DNA of 64,000 nucleotides from Pseudoips prasinana (lineage: Eukaryota > Arthropoda > Insecta > Lepidoptera > Nolidae): the NCBI GenBank assembly GCA_951640165.1, contig OX621245.1, positions 19,212,330 to 19,276,329 on the forward strand, read 5' to 3'. Made by a program: the position numbers and the translations under genes. Numbering within the stretch: position 1 is the stretch's first letter; every line of letters starts with the position of its first letter. The notes under the pieces were generated by a model that saw nothing but the letters and a program-made list of their open reading frames with translations, did no database searches and had not been told where the DNA came from. Shown piece after piece: positions 21,510 through 32,866 of the stretch.

Positions 21510-24363
21510 ACAAAAACAATTAAAAGTTGGACTTTTCAACGCGGGGTCACTCGGAACACGGCATGAGGAATTTATAGTAGCCATGGAGAATCTGGATGTG
21601 GACTTAATGGCAATAAACGAAACCTGGATCAAAGCGGGAGAGGAAGGTAGGGCACCATTCGTTCCTAACTATAGACTACAACACATGCCACGTACAGCTG
21701 TCTCGGGAAGGTCGCGAGGTGGCGGCGTTGGGTTTTACGTGCGTCAGGGGCTGCGAGTCCGCGCGTTGCCGCACCCGTCTGTACCAACTGTAGAGCAGAT
21801 GTGGCTCCGGCTGAGCGTGAACACACAATCGGTGGTCGTCGGCACCGCGTACAGGCCGCCCTGGCTCGATGTCAGCGTATTTCTTGACGCCATTACTGAT
21901 TCTGTTACTTCCTTCCGGAATGTTGATAAAATAGTATTACTGGGCGACTTTAACATTAATTTACTTGATACCTCTGATAACAAAGTGAAGCTACTCAACT
22001 GTTTTCTACACAGCACCAATCTCATTAATATAATTACGGAACCAACTCATTTTACTGATCACAGTGCGACCTTGATTGACTTGATTTGTACAGATGCCTC
22101 TGTCCGTGGAGTATCAGTAAACCACATACCTGACCTTGGACATCATGCTATCGCCACAACTGAACTTAACTTTAAGGTTTATAAACCTGCCCCTTTCTGG
22201 GTAAGAGATCGGCCATTAAATGACATACTGCAAGACTTATTCCAGTATGACTTAGGGTGTATAGACTGGGACTCCATAGGCAAGCTAGGAGATGTCAATT
22301 GCATGGTTGAGACTCTAAACAACTACATTACAACTTTATTTGATCTACATGCTCCAGTTAAAAGAATTTTGATTAAAGAAGTATCTTATCCCTGGATCAC
22401 CACCACTATTAAAGATATGATGCAAATAAGGGACAAACAGCACACTAAGTCTAGGCGGACCAAATCAGACATTCATTTAGAATTCTATAAGAAACTTAAA
22501 TATGAAGTAAGGGCAGCCATAGACAGAGAAAAGACTGCTTACTTTAAGACTCATATTAACAGCAAAATAAAACAACCTAAAATATTATGGAAGTCCATTA
22601 AGAAAAATTTAACAAAGCACAAAACCCAAAGCCAAGATTTACCACAGCACTGCAACAATCCTGAACTTTTAAACATTCACTTTTTAAATATACCTAGTAG
22701 TGATGAAGTAACTATATCCCATCTTACACAGTTTGAATTCAACAGGTTTGGTTGTGGTAGTTTTCAAATTCAGTTAGTCAATGAGGAGCAGGTATCAAAG
22801 ATTATCCATAACCTTAGGTCTAATGCCATGGGAATAGATGACATATCACTAGACATGTTAACACTGACACTGCCACAAACACTGACAACCCTCACGAGAA
22901 TCATAAACAGGTCAGTGTCAACATCAACTTTCCCCGACATATGGAAGACTGCTATTGTAAGACCAATACCTAAAAAAGATAGTCCCAATGATATTAAGGA
23001 TCTTCGCCCAATTAGCTTATTGCCATGTATATCCAAAATTTTGGAGAGGGTGGTATGTGACCAATTAAGCAAATATGTAGAACAATTTGGTATTTTACCT
23101 TCCAGGCAATCAGGCTTCCGTAAAGGCCACAGCACTACTACAGCTTTAATTGATGTAGTGGATAATATACTCCAGGCCAGGGACCAGGGCATGGGAACGA
23201 TATTAACTTTACTAGACTTCTCTCGTGCATTCGACTGTATAAATATTTCCCTTCTATTGTCCAAACTGACATACTATGGGTGCAGTGTGGAGACAGTTAA
23301 GTGGTTTCATAGTTACCTTACAAAAAGATACCAATTAGTACGGATTAGTGGTGACAAAAATAATCATGAAGCTTCATCCTCGCTTCGTCAAGTAAACAGG
23401 GGCGTACCACAAGGCTCAATACTTGGGCCTCTGCTGTTCTTGATTTACAGTGCAGACATTGTCCATTCCATAACTTATTGCAAATTCCATCAATATGCAG
23501 ATGATCTGCAACTGTATCTCTCATGCCATCCCAAAGACTGTCTTGACTCTGTAACAAAAATAAATTATGATTTAAGTAAAGTATCTAAGTGGGCATGTGA
23601 AAATTCACTAGTCCTAAACCCATCAAAATCAAAGTTTATGGTTATGGGGTCGAAAAACACCATAAGTCAAATGGAGCAGTATCGCCCTACTATTAAAATT
23701 GATGGAGACTCTATAGAGCAGGTATATGAGGCTCGCAACCTGGGTGTTATTTTCGATCCACTATTACAGTTTGAAAAGCATGTAGCAAGTGCAGTTCAAA
23801 ATTGCTTTTATCGCCTCAAACTATTGTATCGAATAAGACCTTACATAAACACCGATATACGCATATTACTATGTGAGTCACTTATCCTCTCTCGCCTAAA
23901 TTATGCAGACACTGTGTATGGAGCCTGTCTACTGGCTAGAACACAACGGCTAGTCCAGCGGATACAAAATGCCTGTGCCCGTTTCTGTTTTAATGTACCA
24001 CCACGAACACATGTAACATCGTACATAAATAGTGGCAACATGTTAAAAATGTCAGCTCGTAGACTACTCCACTTGGCAACTCTTGTATTTGGTGTGATTG
24101 CCAACAAAAGGCCTGAGTATCTGTACAAGAAATTAACTTGGTCAACAGATGTCAATAGTTATAAAACCAGGTCTTCAGCTCACCTGATCCTAATTCCGAG
24201 ACATAGGACTGCAGCTTTTCGTGGATCTTTTAAATATGCCGCCGCAAAGGTCTGGTGCAATATACCTCCTCCGTTGAAGTGCCTGCGAACAGTATATACA
24301 TTTAATGCCAATTATAAAAATGAATTGTTGACGCGACAAAAACTCAGTTCAAATACTATTTAA
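21502..24363 (+). CDS. CR1-like LINE ORF2: endonuclease-reverse transcriptase
   Basis: A 953-aa uninterrupted polyprotein that nicks target DNA and copies the element RNA onto it. Residues 1 to about 225 are an APE-type endonuclease: KVGLFNAGSLG, AINETWIKAG (catalytic Glu), VVGTAYRPPW, LLGDFNINLLD, and the C-terminal histidine region DLGHHAI. A linker holds WKTAIVRPIPKKD. The reverse transcriptase has LRPISLLPCISK, QSGFRKGHSTTTAL, LLDFSRAFDCIN (first catalytic Asp), GVPQGSILGPLLFLIY and YADDLQLYL near residue 665 (catalytic Asp pair), then NLGVIFDP. The thumb/C-terminal region follows with NYADTVYGACLLARTQRL and a final FRGSFKYAAAKVWCNIPPPLK block. All key residues are visible. It shares block-by-block similarity with the truncated copy at 51.7-54.1 kb. 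Confidence 0.95.
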   Translation: MVKQKQLKVGLFNAGSLGTRHEEFIVAMENLDVDLMAINETWIKAGEEGRAPFVPNYRLQHMPRTAVSGRSRGGGVGFYVRQGLRVRALPHPSVPTVEQMWLRLSVNTQSVVVGTAYRPPWLDVSVFLDAITDSVTSFRNVDKIVLLGDFNINLLDTSDNKVKLLNCFLHSTNLINIITEPTHFTDHSATLIDLICTDASVRGVSVNHIPDLGHHAIATTELNFKVYKPAPFWVRDRPLNDILQDLFQYDLGCIDWDSIGKLGDVNCMVETLNNYITTLFDLHAPVKRILIKEVSYPWITTTIKDMMQIRDKQHTKSRRTKSDIHLEFYKKLKYEVRAAIDREKTAYFKTHINSKIKQPKILWKSIKKNLTKHKTQSQDLPQHCNNPELLNIHFLNIPSSDEVTISHLTQFEFNRFGCGSFQIQLVNEEQVSKIIHNLRSNAMGIDDISLDMLTLTLPQTLTTLTRIINRSVSTSTFPDIWKTAIVRPIPKKDSPNDIKDLRPISLLPCISKILERVVCDQLSKYVEQFGILPSRQSGFRKGHSTTTALIDVVDNILQARDQGMGTILTLLDFSRAFDCINISLLLSKLTYYGCSVETVKWFHSYLTKRYQLVRISGDKNNHEASSSLRQVNRGVPQGSILGPLLFLIYSADIVHSITYCKFHQYADDLQLYLSCHPKDCLDSVTKINYDLSKVSKWACENSLVLNPSKSKFMVMGSKNTISQMEQYRPTIKIDGDSIEQVYEARNLGVIFDPLLQFEKHVASAVQNCFYRLKLLYRIRPYINTDIRILLCESLILSRLNYADTVYGACLLARTQRLVQRIQNACARFCFNVPPRTHVTSYINSGNMLKMSARRLLHLATLVFGVIANKRPEYLYKKLTWSTDVNSYKTRSSAHLILIPRHRTAAFRGSFKYAAAKVWCNIPPPLKCLRTVYTFNANYKNELLTRQKLSSNTI

Positions 24364-25027
24364 TACTTTTTCAAGGCTGAACTTACCCATCTCTTTGCAC
24401 ACTTTTGTGGGAAGGAGTACCGCAAGACACACTATTAATGAGCTCAACACAACAATGCCCAGACGCTCATGCAGTGAAGAACTCCGTCACAATAGCATCA
24501 CCATTACTCGATCAATATTGTTTTCATACATATTTCACTTTTATATCGAAAATTCACAATTACCACTTTTACTTATACATCAAACATATTTACGCTATAA
24601 ACTTAGTATTAAGAAGCATAATAATTCACTGTTCATATTAGATTTTTCAAGTAATTCAATTTCCGCGTCCCTTTTTTCTTGACATCTGTCTGACAGTCAA
24701 TCCAAGAGCATATAATTGACCGACTCAGCTAAAAAATATGGATTAAATAAATGTAATGTCATTTTTTATTGGTGCACTTATGTATTGTTATGGACGAATT
24801 ATGAGCAGAATGTCGACATTATAACAATTATTTTATATACTGTCTGTGTTATGCATCTCCAAATTGGTGTTAATTTATTAATATTTATTTATTAAGTTCG
24901 TTCTTGCATACATTTATTGTTTAAATTAGCTATAAGTTATATTTTGGTGTCCAGGTACTGTAAAATTCTAACTGCGACCTGTACACTAATTGTTCGTGAG
25001 TTATTTTACGTGGTTCCATCATAAAAC

Positions 25028-25062
25028 CAGCGCTGCAACTGTTAATGTTGCAGCTAGTGCTG
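25028..25062 (+). other. 3' UTR hairpin of the LINE, copy 1
   Basis: CAGC + GCTGCAAC, loop TGTTAAT, GTTGCAGC + bulge TAGT + GCTG. The 8-bp inner and 4-bp outer stems are separated by a one-sided 4-nt bulge. It recurs with compensatory changes at 54400-54432 and in a third copy at 50307-50341. Probably the RNA element recognised by the reverse transcriptase. Confidence 0.75.
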
Positions 25063-25491
25063 AGATGGGACCAATTCGGACTCACACAGATAAGAATTAA
25101 GGACTTCTGTTTGTATACATTTATATATATTGTTATTATTATCTGTGTCAGTTTACTGAATAAATGGATTTTCTTTCTTTCTTTCTTCTTTCTATAAATC
25201 GCATAAATGTGTTCATAAATCTATGCAGACAGCGTGAAAGGTTTCTAATTAAAGCGGTCTACACTGACTGCTCTGTTTGTGCACCGATTCTTATCACGAA
25301 CATTAAACCAGCGCTGGAGCCACACGTCTCGTGCACTATCGATTATGTGTCAGTCACACGCGCGAGAGGGCTACCATCAATGCTTTCAGATGTGAAGAGC
25401 CTGTCTGTTGAGTGTGGACGCACTTAAATACTACGCACAATAGATACTCAAAGGCAAGATTTTAAAAGCATTTGTCCAAACTTATATATCA

Positions 25492-25682
25492 ACTAGCTGT
25501 ACCCCGCGGTTTTACCCGCATTAAACTTATTACATTATAGCCTATGTGTTAATCCAGGATGTCAGTTAACTCCATACCAAATTTTATTAAAATCGATCCA
25601 GCCGTTTCGACGTGAAGAAGTAACAAACATACACATAGTCACACGCCCACAAAGTTTCGCCTTTATAATATTAGTAGGATAG
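25492..25682 (+). repeat. Interspersed repeat with CTAGCTG..CCCGCG end, copy 1
   Basis: Begins CTAGCTGTACCCCGCGG and ends TTCGCCTTTATAATATTAG. The same pair of ends, with short variable interiors, recurs at 32665-32866, 36608-36836, 44092-44246 (all opposite orientation) and in a long form at 61106-62990. Noncoding; class uncertain. Confidence 0.75.
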
Positions 25683-25728
25683 TAAATAATTTTCTTTAAT
25701 TTCAGTATTTACTTAAATGTAACTTGAC

Positions 25729-25945
25729 TGGCCTGTTGGTCTATTGGTTATTGATGCTGACTGCTAAGCCAGAGGTCGTGGATTCGATTCCACCCGGGTT
25801 TTGTGATGAACACGATTATTTGTTGTGTCTGGGTGTGTTTTATCTATAATATTATCAGTTGTCTGGTTGTCATATAAAGGCTAGTTTGGGATTATATGGT
25901 AGTGTGTTAGTTGTCCCAAGATATTTATTATTTATTTATTTAATA
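25729..25945 (+). mobile_element. tRNA-headed SINE, family C, complete copy
   Basis: The head resembles a tRNA gene: GGCCTGTTGGTCTATTGG (A-box region) and a B box GGATTCGATTCC. The body has TGTCTGGGTGTG and GGTAGTGTGTTAGTTGTCCC, and the tail ends (TATT)n. It serves as the uninterrupted reference for the split copy at 44840-45270. Confidence 0.8.
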
Positions 25946-25999
25946 TCGACTTAATAAGAGGAATTATTGTTTATAAATATGTTTAGGAATTTCAATTAT

Positions 26000-27350
26000 A
26001 AGTTATAAGTTATAAGTTATTTATTGAATCCAAATAATTTAGTACATTTCAGTTTAACATATTTACGAGTACTTAACAGTAACAATACAGGTAATTGAAC
26101 TTTGGCAGTCCACTAGACTCCACACTAGGATTCCCTGTGTCGTGGAGACTAGTGTCTTCCCTTATAAAAGTATACAATGTTGTAGTATTCTAATTTCTAA
26201 TTTAACTTTAGTACGATAATCCTGCCCATACATTGCCCTTTATACATACATATTTGAAGATGTTGGTACTTATTCTAAAATCTATTACATATTCAAAGTA
26301 TTTACCATGACTAAACTTGCACATTTATATTTTGACTACGTAGGTAGTTCACTAATGATGACATTTTTGCGTGAACCGCTAATAGGCAGCAAGTAAGTTT
26401 GACATGTGCAGGGCCGGATCTAGTTTGTGATAATTAAAGTATTTTCTTTATTATAATTATTTGTATAGCACATTTACATTTTTAGATATAAGAATAGAAT
26501 TTAAAAGAAAAAGATATGTGTGGTTTGTTTGTGTGTGTGTGTGTGTGTGAGTGTGTGTGTGTGAGTGAGTTTGGGGGTGTGTGGGTCTGTGTATGTGTGT
26601 CAGTAGACTCATAGTACAATTTGTATAATTTGCTCCGTTTCAATATAATTTTTGGACTGGAGCCATTTGTTAAGGGTCCATCGACACTTTAACCTAGTCA
26701 TATCAAGCAAATTGTTATTTAATTTAAATGCTTTTTCGTACAGATAGGGACCTAGAAATTTGTATGATCTACGTGCAAATGAAGTGTTCACTTTTGGACG
26801 ATCCCATTTAAGAGTTCTACTAGCTTGTCGAGCTTTTTGCTTTGCATTTTTATGAAATCTTAAAATTGTAGAAATTATATAAATTTGACGCACTCGGGGA
26901 TATTTACAATCACTATAAAGCTTGTCGGTAGGGTAACGCCATGGCTTTTTGTAAATTATTTTTAATATAGCTCTTTGTGCGCGTTCTAATTTAAGAAGGT
27001 GTGTTTTATTTGCTGCCCCCCATGCTACTATACAGTATCCCAAAATGGCTTCGCATAGACTCTTGTATACGATTTGTAGTAAGTTGAGATCAGCGACAGC
27101 GCTCAATTTTTAAAAAATGTGTGACATCTTTTTCAGCCTTTTTGAGAGGGTGTCTATTTGGTTATTCCAATTGAGATGTTCATCAATCATGATACCCAAG
27201 TATTTTAAAGCTTGAACTTGTTCAAGAGGTTTACATTGACAAGAATTATAGTCATGGTCTAGTTTATGACAAGTATGTAATGTTATTATCAAAGTTGTCA
27301 AATGAATAAAAAATGTGTTAACTCTTTTAATCAAATAAAAAAACATAGTA
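26000..27350 (-). mobile_element. 5'-truncated LINE fragment (RT C-terminal region), family L
   Basis: Minus-strand remnant of a non-LTR element downstream of its catalytic RT core. 27110-27346 reads LEQVQALKYLGIMIDEHLNWNNQIDTL; after a frameshift at about 27107, 26609-27106 reads SLCEAILGYCIVAWGAANKTHLLKLERAQRAILKI and ends YIETEQIIQIVL. The 3' UTR contains a (GT)n run (26519-26600) and CACTAGGATTCCCTGTGTCG, and the tail is a TTATAAG-type repeat near 26000-26025. Homologous, including the 3' UTR layout, to 31.5-32.2 kb. Confidence 0.75.
26519..26600. repeat. (GT)n microsatellite
   Basis: GT-rich run with TGAG interruptions inside the 3' UTR of the LINE fragment. Confidence 0.9.
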
Positions 27351-27404
27351 GCTTATTTGTTACTTACTTAATTATCGTATGACACTAGTGGTTACACTAG
27401 TGTC

Positions 27405-27625
27405 AGAGGTGTCAAGCTGCCCGCCGCCCAGTAGCTCTCGGACATGGCTTAACGCCTGTTGCCTAATGGCTACAAGCGGGACCTAACCTGCCCTCCCAAG
27501 CTCGGAGACGCTCAGAAATTAAACCACTTTCGCGGTCACCCATCTATGGACCAACCGCGAGCCTAGTTGCTTCAGCTCGCCAATCACTTACGGCCCGTTG
27601 TGAGCATCTGGCTATGAGCGCCATA
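27405..27625 (-). repeat. 5S-rRNA-like repeat, copy 1
   Basis: On the minus strand, core 27582-27534 reads GGCGAGCTGAAGCAACTAGG..TAGATGGGTGACC. It matches the internal promoter half of 5S rRNA (GAAGTTAAGCAAC..GGTCAG..GATGGGTGACC). The 3' body has GTGGTTTAATTTCTGAG and TAAGCCATGTCCGAGAG. Other copies are at 29930 and 35655. Not a functional 5S gene: only about the middle 50 nt are 5S-like. Confidence 0.7.
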
Positions 27626-27640
27626 TATTTTAATATGGCT

Positions 27641-29515
27641 AGCGCTATATTCGACCAGAATTCACTTTTATTATTCCATGTGTTCTTGTGTGATTGTAGT
27701 GTCTAGTTCTAGTTTCTGTAATAGCCAGCAGTGTTGTCACCCTCTATGTACCTATTGCAGGACATGTCCACCGACCCGCTTTAGCGTCGATTAATTAAGT
27801 TCTATAAAAGCACAGTCACCCTATTTCCCAAGATAGCCCAACCATGACGTGGCACTTTTAATTTTCTGGTGTCACGAGTTATAGCGATAAAGCCATACCC
27901 CTTCTACTCCACTAATGAAAGTAAGTATACGATGAATTGCTTTCTTATTAAAAGTGTAGAAAAGTTTCGCGAAGACAAAGTTCTCTCTATTGTGCTGTTA
28001 ACACCATAATTATGAAATTGCTGTGCAGATTCTTCTGCTTTTTCGAAGCGCAATATGAATTTTCGTTTATGATAATGGGTATTCTTGGAAAGCTTCCAAA
28101 TTTCAGAATTTTAGCTATGCGAACTCAATTGTTATAAACTACATGATATTGAAATGTGACCAGAGGAAAGGATCGAGTGATTAAAAATAAAAAGAACAGT
28201 GAAATTAAAGCGATGGTCGTACATTATAATTAGGACGGTCTCAGGCGGTCCAGCGGCGCGGTCACTCCAATGAAGGCTGCCATTGACAGGTAATCGATGC
28301 GGTTTGCTAGTTTATTTGGCTATCGGTTCCGCTCTCAGCATGTGTATCTACTCGATATAATCGATACAGACCCCCGGCTTAATACGGTTATGAATCGGAG
28401 CGTATTCGATTATAGAGATTTCGATATGACTGCGCATTTAATAACGTGCGGGAAACTTCGATACCTACCTGTTTATATTTCAGTGTCTATTGTATATTAG
28501 ATACTGCCATGAACATTTCAAGATTGTAAATCCTTTTCGAAGGGTAAAGTAATTTATCATTGTGATTTGGTTTAGTCGAGGGGAACTGCCCTAATTGGTA
28601 CAATAAACTTGGGCGATACAAGTTTTAACGACTTTTAAAGAGACTGTTATTTATCGGATTTTGGTAGGTAGGTGCCAAATACCTAATAATTTTCTGTGGA
28701 TTGTAAGTTTTAAACCTTAAGGTATACTGAGTAAATGGAATAGCATAGAATAGCATATTCTTTGTTGTATGCTTTAATAATAAAGGTTATAGATTTGTGA
28801 CTTTATAGATTTTTGTATGGTCATAACTTCTTCTAAAATACAAATGCACAAAATGAAATGGACTTGCATAGTAGTTGCATAAAATCCAGGCATGGAAATG
28901 AAGAAGTACCTAGATCAGTATGTATTATGAATGGGAAAATGGTAGCTAGTTATGGATCTTAAGTTAGCTTAAAGTTTTGTATACCCTATAGTTATCACGA
29001 AGAAATCAATACGACATAGATTTCTAACGTTGGGGTATTCAGTATGTATTTTTCCATTTTTCCACGGGATTAGATGAGATAGGCTGCCCCTACTCAAAAT
29101 ACATAACAATCTCTTGTTATATATTATTATATATGCTGTAAATTTATATTATATATGTTATATACTGTGTATGTTTATTATTATTATATATGTTATATAT
29201 TATTATATATGCTGTAAATAGCCAAATATACCAACTTACGACTAGTGGTCAAAACTGATAACAAAATTAAATATAAATATTACTTGCATAGCGGCGTATT
29301 GTATATCTTTATATGTTTTAAAGATATCTTGTCGCTTGACTTTAAAAGACAACATAACTAAAGGACTTATTCATCCATGGTAGACGACTTATTATCTGTG
29401 ACACGGGGTAGTTTTACTAACATAAATAACATAACAGAGTCATCAAAACTACTTATGGGTCACACAAAGACACAAATAGTTATCCTGTGTAAGAATCGAC
29501 CCCGGACCCGAATAA
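27641..29515. other. No gene seen
   Basis: AT-rich, with a low-complexity TATATTATTATATATGCTG direct duplication at about 29117-29221. Chance frames only. Confidence 0.5.
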
Positions 29516-29521
29516 TCATAA

Positions 29522-29765
29522 TATCTAGGGACAATGTCACACAGATCTTCCTAGACCCAAACTAAGCAAAGCTTGTACTATGGGTACCAGGCGACGATAT
29601 ACATACTTATATAGATAGATAAATACTTAAATACATAGAAAACATCCATGACTCAGAAACAACTATTCGTGCTCATCACACAAATATTTGCACTTACCGG
29701 GATTCGAACCCAGGACCACCAGCTTCGTAGGCAGGAGCACTACCAACTAGGCTACGGTGACCGTC
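29522..29765 (-). mobile_element. tRNA-headed SINE, family A, copy 1
   Basis: On the minus strand the head reads GGTCACCGTAGCCTAGTTGG..GTTCGAATCCCGG, with clear A- and B-box promoter elements. The body includes GATGTTTTCTATGTATTTAAG, TATCGTCGCCTGGTACCC and AAGCTTTGCTTAG. It is 96% or so like the copy at 31.1 kb by eye. Family members are also at 44487-44735. Confidence 0.85.
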
Positions 29766-29929
29766 GTGTATATACCTACATATTACAGGGCTTTGTTACA
29801 ATTTTTGCATTAGCCTTCTTACAGTGTATAAACAGTGTAGAATTTATATATTTTACTTATTGTCATATTTGTTGTGCATTGCGTCTCCTTTCTTTATCGT
29901 ATGGGAAGTGTAACTTACCCAGGTGTCAA

Positions 29930-30150
29930 ATTTGTACAAGGCGCCCACCGCCCAGTAGGTCTATGACATGGATTAACCACTGTTGTTTGGCAATAACAAC
30001 CAGGAGCGACTATGTAACGTGATCTCCGAAACACGGAAACGATCCAAAATTAAACCACTTTCACGGTCACCCATCCATTGACTGACCGTGTATTTAGGTG
30101 CTTTACTTCGCCAATCACTTACGGTGAGTGCACCTGGTTATGAGAGCCTC
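29930..30150 (-). repeat. 5S-rRNA-like repeat, copy 2
   Basis: Minus-strand core 30113-30065 (GGCGAAGTAAAGCACC..GGTCAGTC..GATGGGTGACC) followed by the same body as copy 1 (GTGGTTTAATTTTGGATC..CGGAG). Confidence 0.65.
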
Positions 30151-30246
30151 TGCATTGTTTGTAATTCATTAATATCAACCGCAGATAAATCTCATTCCGA
30201 CAAAGGTTTGCTGTAAGAGAACTCATAGTTGAATTAAGCTCGCTCT

Positions 30247-30389
30247 GTACCTACATACACCAGCACATGCAGCTACCCCAATCTGTCAATTTTTTTTATA
30301 GTTTTCCAACTTTATCACATAAGCATAAGGTTCAATTTCAATTGGGGAATGTGACAGATTGGGGTAGCTTGATGTGCTGGCGTCTGTAC
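30247..30389. mobile_element. MITE family F2, copy c
   Basis: The left end is degraded (GTACCTACATACACCAGCAC) and the right end intact (GATGTGCTGGCGTCTGTAC). The centre ACTTTATCACATAAGCATAAGG is conserved. Confidence 0.8.
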
Positions 30390-31106
30390 ACTCTGTATCT
30401 AGTTCTTTATGTTTGTATATTTTGTGTGCAATACAAAGAATAAAGGTACGTTTATTTACTGTTACTTTAGTGTATAGAATAAAAGCCGTCTAAAGTAGTT
30501 TCTTGTACCGTAGACGTCTAGAAACATCGGGCGCGGCAGCTGCTTTAGACATCTGTAAGTTGAGTTCGGCACACGGCGACTTCTTGCCGACCTATTTACT
30601 GCCACCGGGACTATTGTAACGCGTTGTTACCTGTAACTTTCCCGATAATCGGTTTCCAGCTGATGGATTAAGAGTTATTTGGTGCTATAACTGCTACGAC
30701 TATGTCAATAGTAAATAAAATCTGCATGAACGCACGTGGATGCATGTTCTCTGTGTTGGACTGTGCGTGTTTTCTATACAAACGGAGATACTTACAAGCA
30801 ACAACGTTAGAACACGCACTCACGCACTACGCTGCATCATGCGGGATAGTGTGCCAATCGCCTATATTTACGACAATTTTGTTTTGTGCTTTAAACGGTT
30901 TTTATAGTATTTATGACCTCTGAAAATACTAATATAGTCTGTTTTAATAACAAATGTATTTGATAGCTAAAAAATCACTGTACTCTACAAATGAACAGTC
31001 ATGCTTATCATTTGTGCAGATGCTACCACAATAATAATCGTCATATTCAGAGAATAAGCCGTCGGTCCTGTACCTGATGCCAATCGTGTTGTTAGTCGTA
31101 CATAGG

Positions 31107-31361
31107 ATAATAATAATAATATAGAGACAATGTCACTCAGATCTTCCTAGCCCCAAACTAAGCAAAGCTTGTACTATGGGTACCAGGCGACGATATACAT
31201 ACTTATATAGATAGATAAATACTTAAATACATAGAAAACATCCATGACTCAGAAACAAATATTCGTGCTCATCACAAAAATATTTGTACTTACCGGGATT
31301 CGAACCCAGGACCACCAGCTTCGTAGGCAGGAGCACTACCAACTAGGCTACGGTGACCGTC
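31107..31361 (-). mobile_element. tRNA-headed SINE, family A, copy 2
   Basis: Nearly identical to 29522-29765, with an (ATT)n-type tail on the minus strand (AATAATAATAATATA on plus). Transposed recently relative to most repeats here. Confidence 0.85.
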
Positions 31362-31517
31362 ATGAGAATGATGGAATTGAGTGCCCCGTGTTTGAGGACA
31401 CATTTGTGGACTATCATATGTCCCGCGCAGATCGCTAGTCTCTTGAGACCGGCCGCTATTAGGTTATTATTTTATATGCATTAGTTACCTGACTTATAAC
31501 CAATAGCAATAGTTTAA

Positions 31518-32200
31518 AGCTATTATAATAATAATAATAATAAAATCATTTATTTCTCTCAAAAAGTAAATTATTTACAAATATTCATATCAAGTTTTTT
31601 GGTACATTAACTTTTTGAGAGCTGGAGTCCGTACTAGGTTCGGAGCCTGTGTGACGGATCTCCAGGCTCTCTTACTCCTTATAATTTAAAATTAAATTTG
31701 TGTGATTTAATCAGCTGTGGGGTCTATAATGGTTGGGTAATTATGTTTTCGGTCTCTTCATAGTCTAGTTTAAGAAGCCAATCTATTACTAACTTTTTGC
31801 AATTTGATAAGCACATAGGATATATGTTTAAAATTTTATTAATTTTGTTATAAACATGGCTGCTGAGGAAACAAAAACTGCGTTGAGCCAGACTGGATTT
31901 GACCAATCTTGGAGGGCAAGCACTATATTTGAGCCTGGAATTTTTAAATTTATTGGGATTGTAGTGAGTAAAGGAATGGGTAGTTAGGATCAGGTTTAGT
32001 AAGAATAATTTTCGAACTGAGAGGACATTGCAGGTAGTGTATAGTCTCGTTGTTGGAAAGATGCGAGGCAGTTTCCATCCTACTTTTAAGACAGCTCTCT
32101 GGGCACGTTCCACTTTCATTATATGAGTTTTAGACGATCCACCCCAAGAAACTATACAGTACTGGATGAGATTATGGGGGCAGGCCTCAAACAACATCCT
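31518..32200 (-). mobile_element. 5'-truncated LINE fragment, family L, second copy
   Basis: 31724-32197 encodes LIQYCIVSWGGSSKTHIMKVERAQRAVLKV..YEETENI, aligning residue by residue with the fragment at 26.6-27.1 kb but clearly diverged. The 3' UTR has GGAGTCCGTACTAGGTTCGG and a (TTA)n tail at 31518-31540. Confidence 0.75.
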
Positions 32201-32664
32201 AATTGGTCATCTTTCCTTATTTAATATTGCCTTTTTTTATTTATCAACCATAACCTTAACATTGATGTATAACGAAAACAGTATTATCAAACTATTACGA
32301 ATGCGAGGAACGCGTTTGGAATAAATCCCATCTGACATCATTAACTTTATCATTTGTTGGATTGATTGGGGGGTTTTCGTCGATGAACGTAACTCGCGAA
32401 GTATTTCCAAGTCGGAAGCGAGGACGTGCCTCTCAGAGGTCTTGGAAGTTGGCGCGCGTGATTGGCCCCATTGTACAACCTCAATAGTCCGTTCTGAGGC
32501 CGCTAACTGAACCGCTTCATGCTTCATCCGTTGTGATCATTTTCGGTTTATTATTTTCGGTTTCGGTTGAACAATCTAATATTGGAAAATGCAAAAGATT
32601 AATAGTATTTGGATTGGAAATTCAATAAGTAGATAAAAATATTTAACTCGGGACGCTAAGGGAA

Positions 32665-32866
32665 ATCGTACTAATATAATTATAAAAGCGAAAGTTGTGA
32701 GTGTGTGACTGTGTGAGTGTGTATGTTTGTTACTTCTTCACGCAAAACTACCGAACGGATTTCGATCAAATTTTGTAGTAATATAGCTTATATATCCGAT
32801 TAACACTTAGGCTATAATTTATAAAGTTTAACGCGGGTAAAACCGCGGGGTACATCTAGTATTAAA
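32665..32866 (-). repeat. CTAGCTG..CCCGCG-type repeat, copy 2
   Basis: Opposite orientation to copy 1: starts AATTATAAAAGCGAAAG, has TTTGTTACTTCTTCACGC and ends GCGGGTAAAACCGCGGGG..CTAGTA. Confidence 0.75.

Larger units (their letters stand above)
19561..25193 (+). mobile_element. Near full-length CR1-like LINE
   Basis: A non-LTR retrotransposon with all expected parts: a roughly 400-bp 5' leader (left edge approximate), ORF1 (19973-21064), a bridging frame (21027-21509), ORF2 (21502-24363), an 800-bp 3' UTR with a bulged hairpin (25028-25062), and a pyrimidine-rich TTTC tail at about 25170-25193. Both main ORFs are uninterrupted, so it is recent and possibly competent. The PHD-containing ORF1 and APE-type endonuclease place it in the CR1/jockey group; clade assignment needs an RT tree. 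No target-site duplication was recognised. Confidence 0.85.

Noticed and set aside
29692..29765. tRNA gene (A box and perfect B box GGTTCGAATCC on the minus strand)
   Set aside because: The cloverleaf is not maintained and the same head precedes a 180-bp body in three copies with AT-rich tails; it is a SINE promoter.
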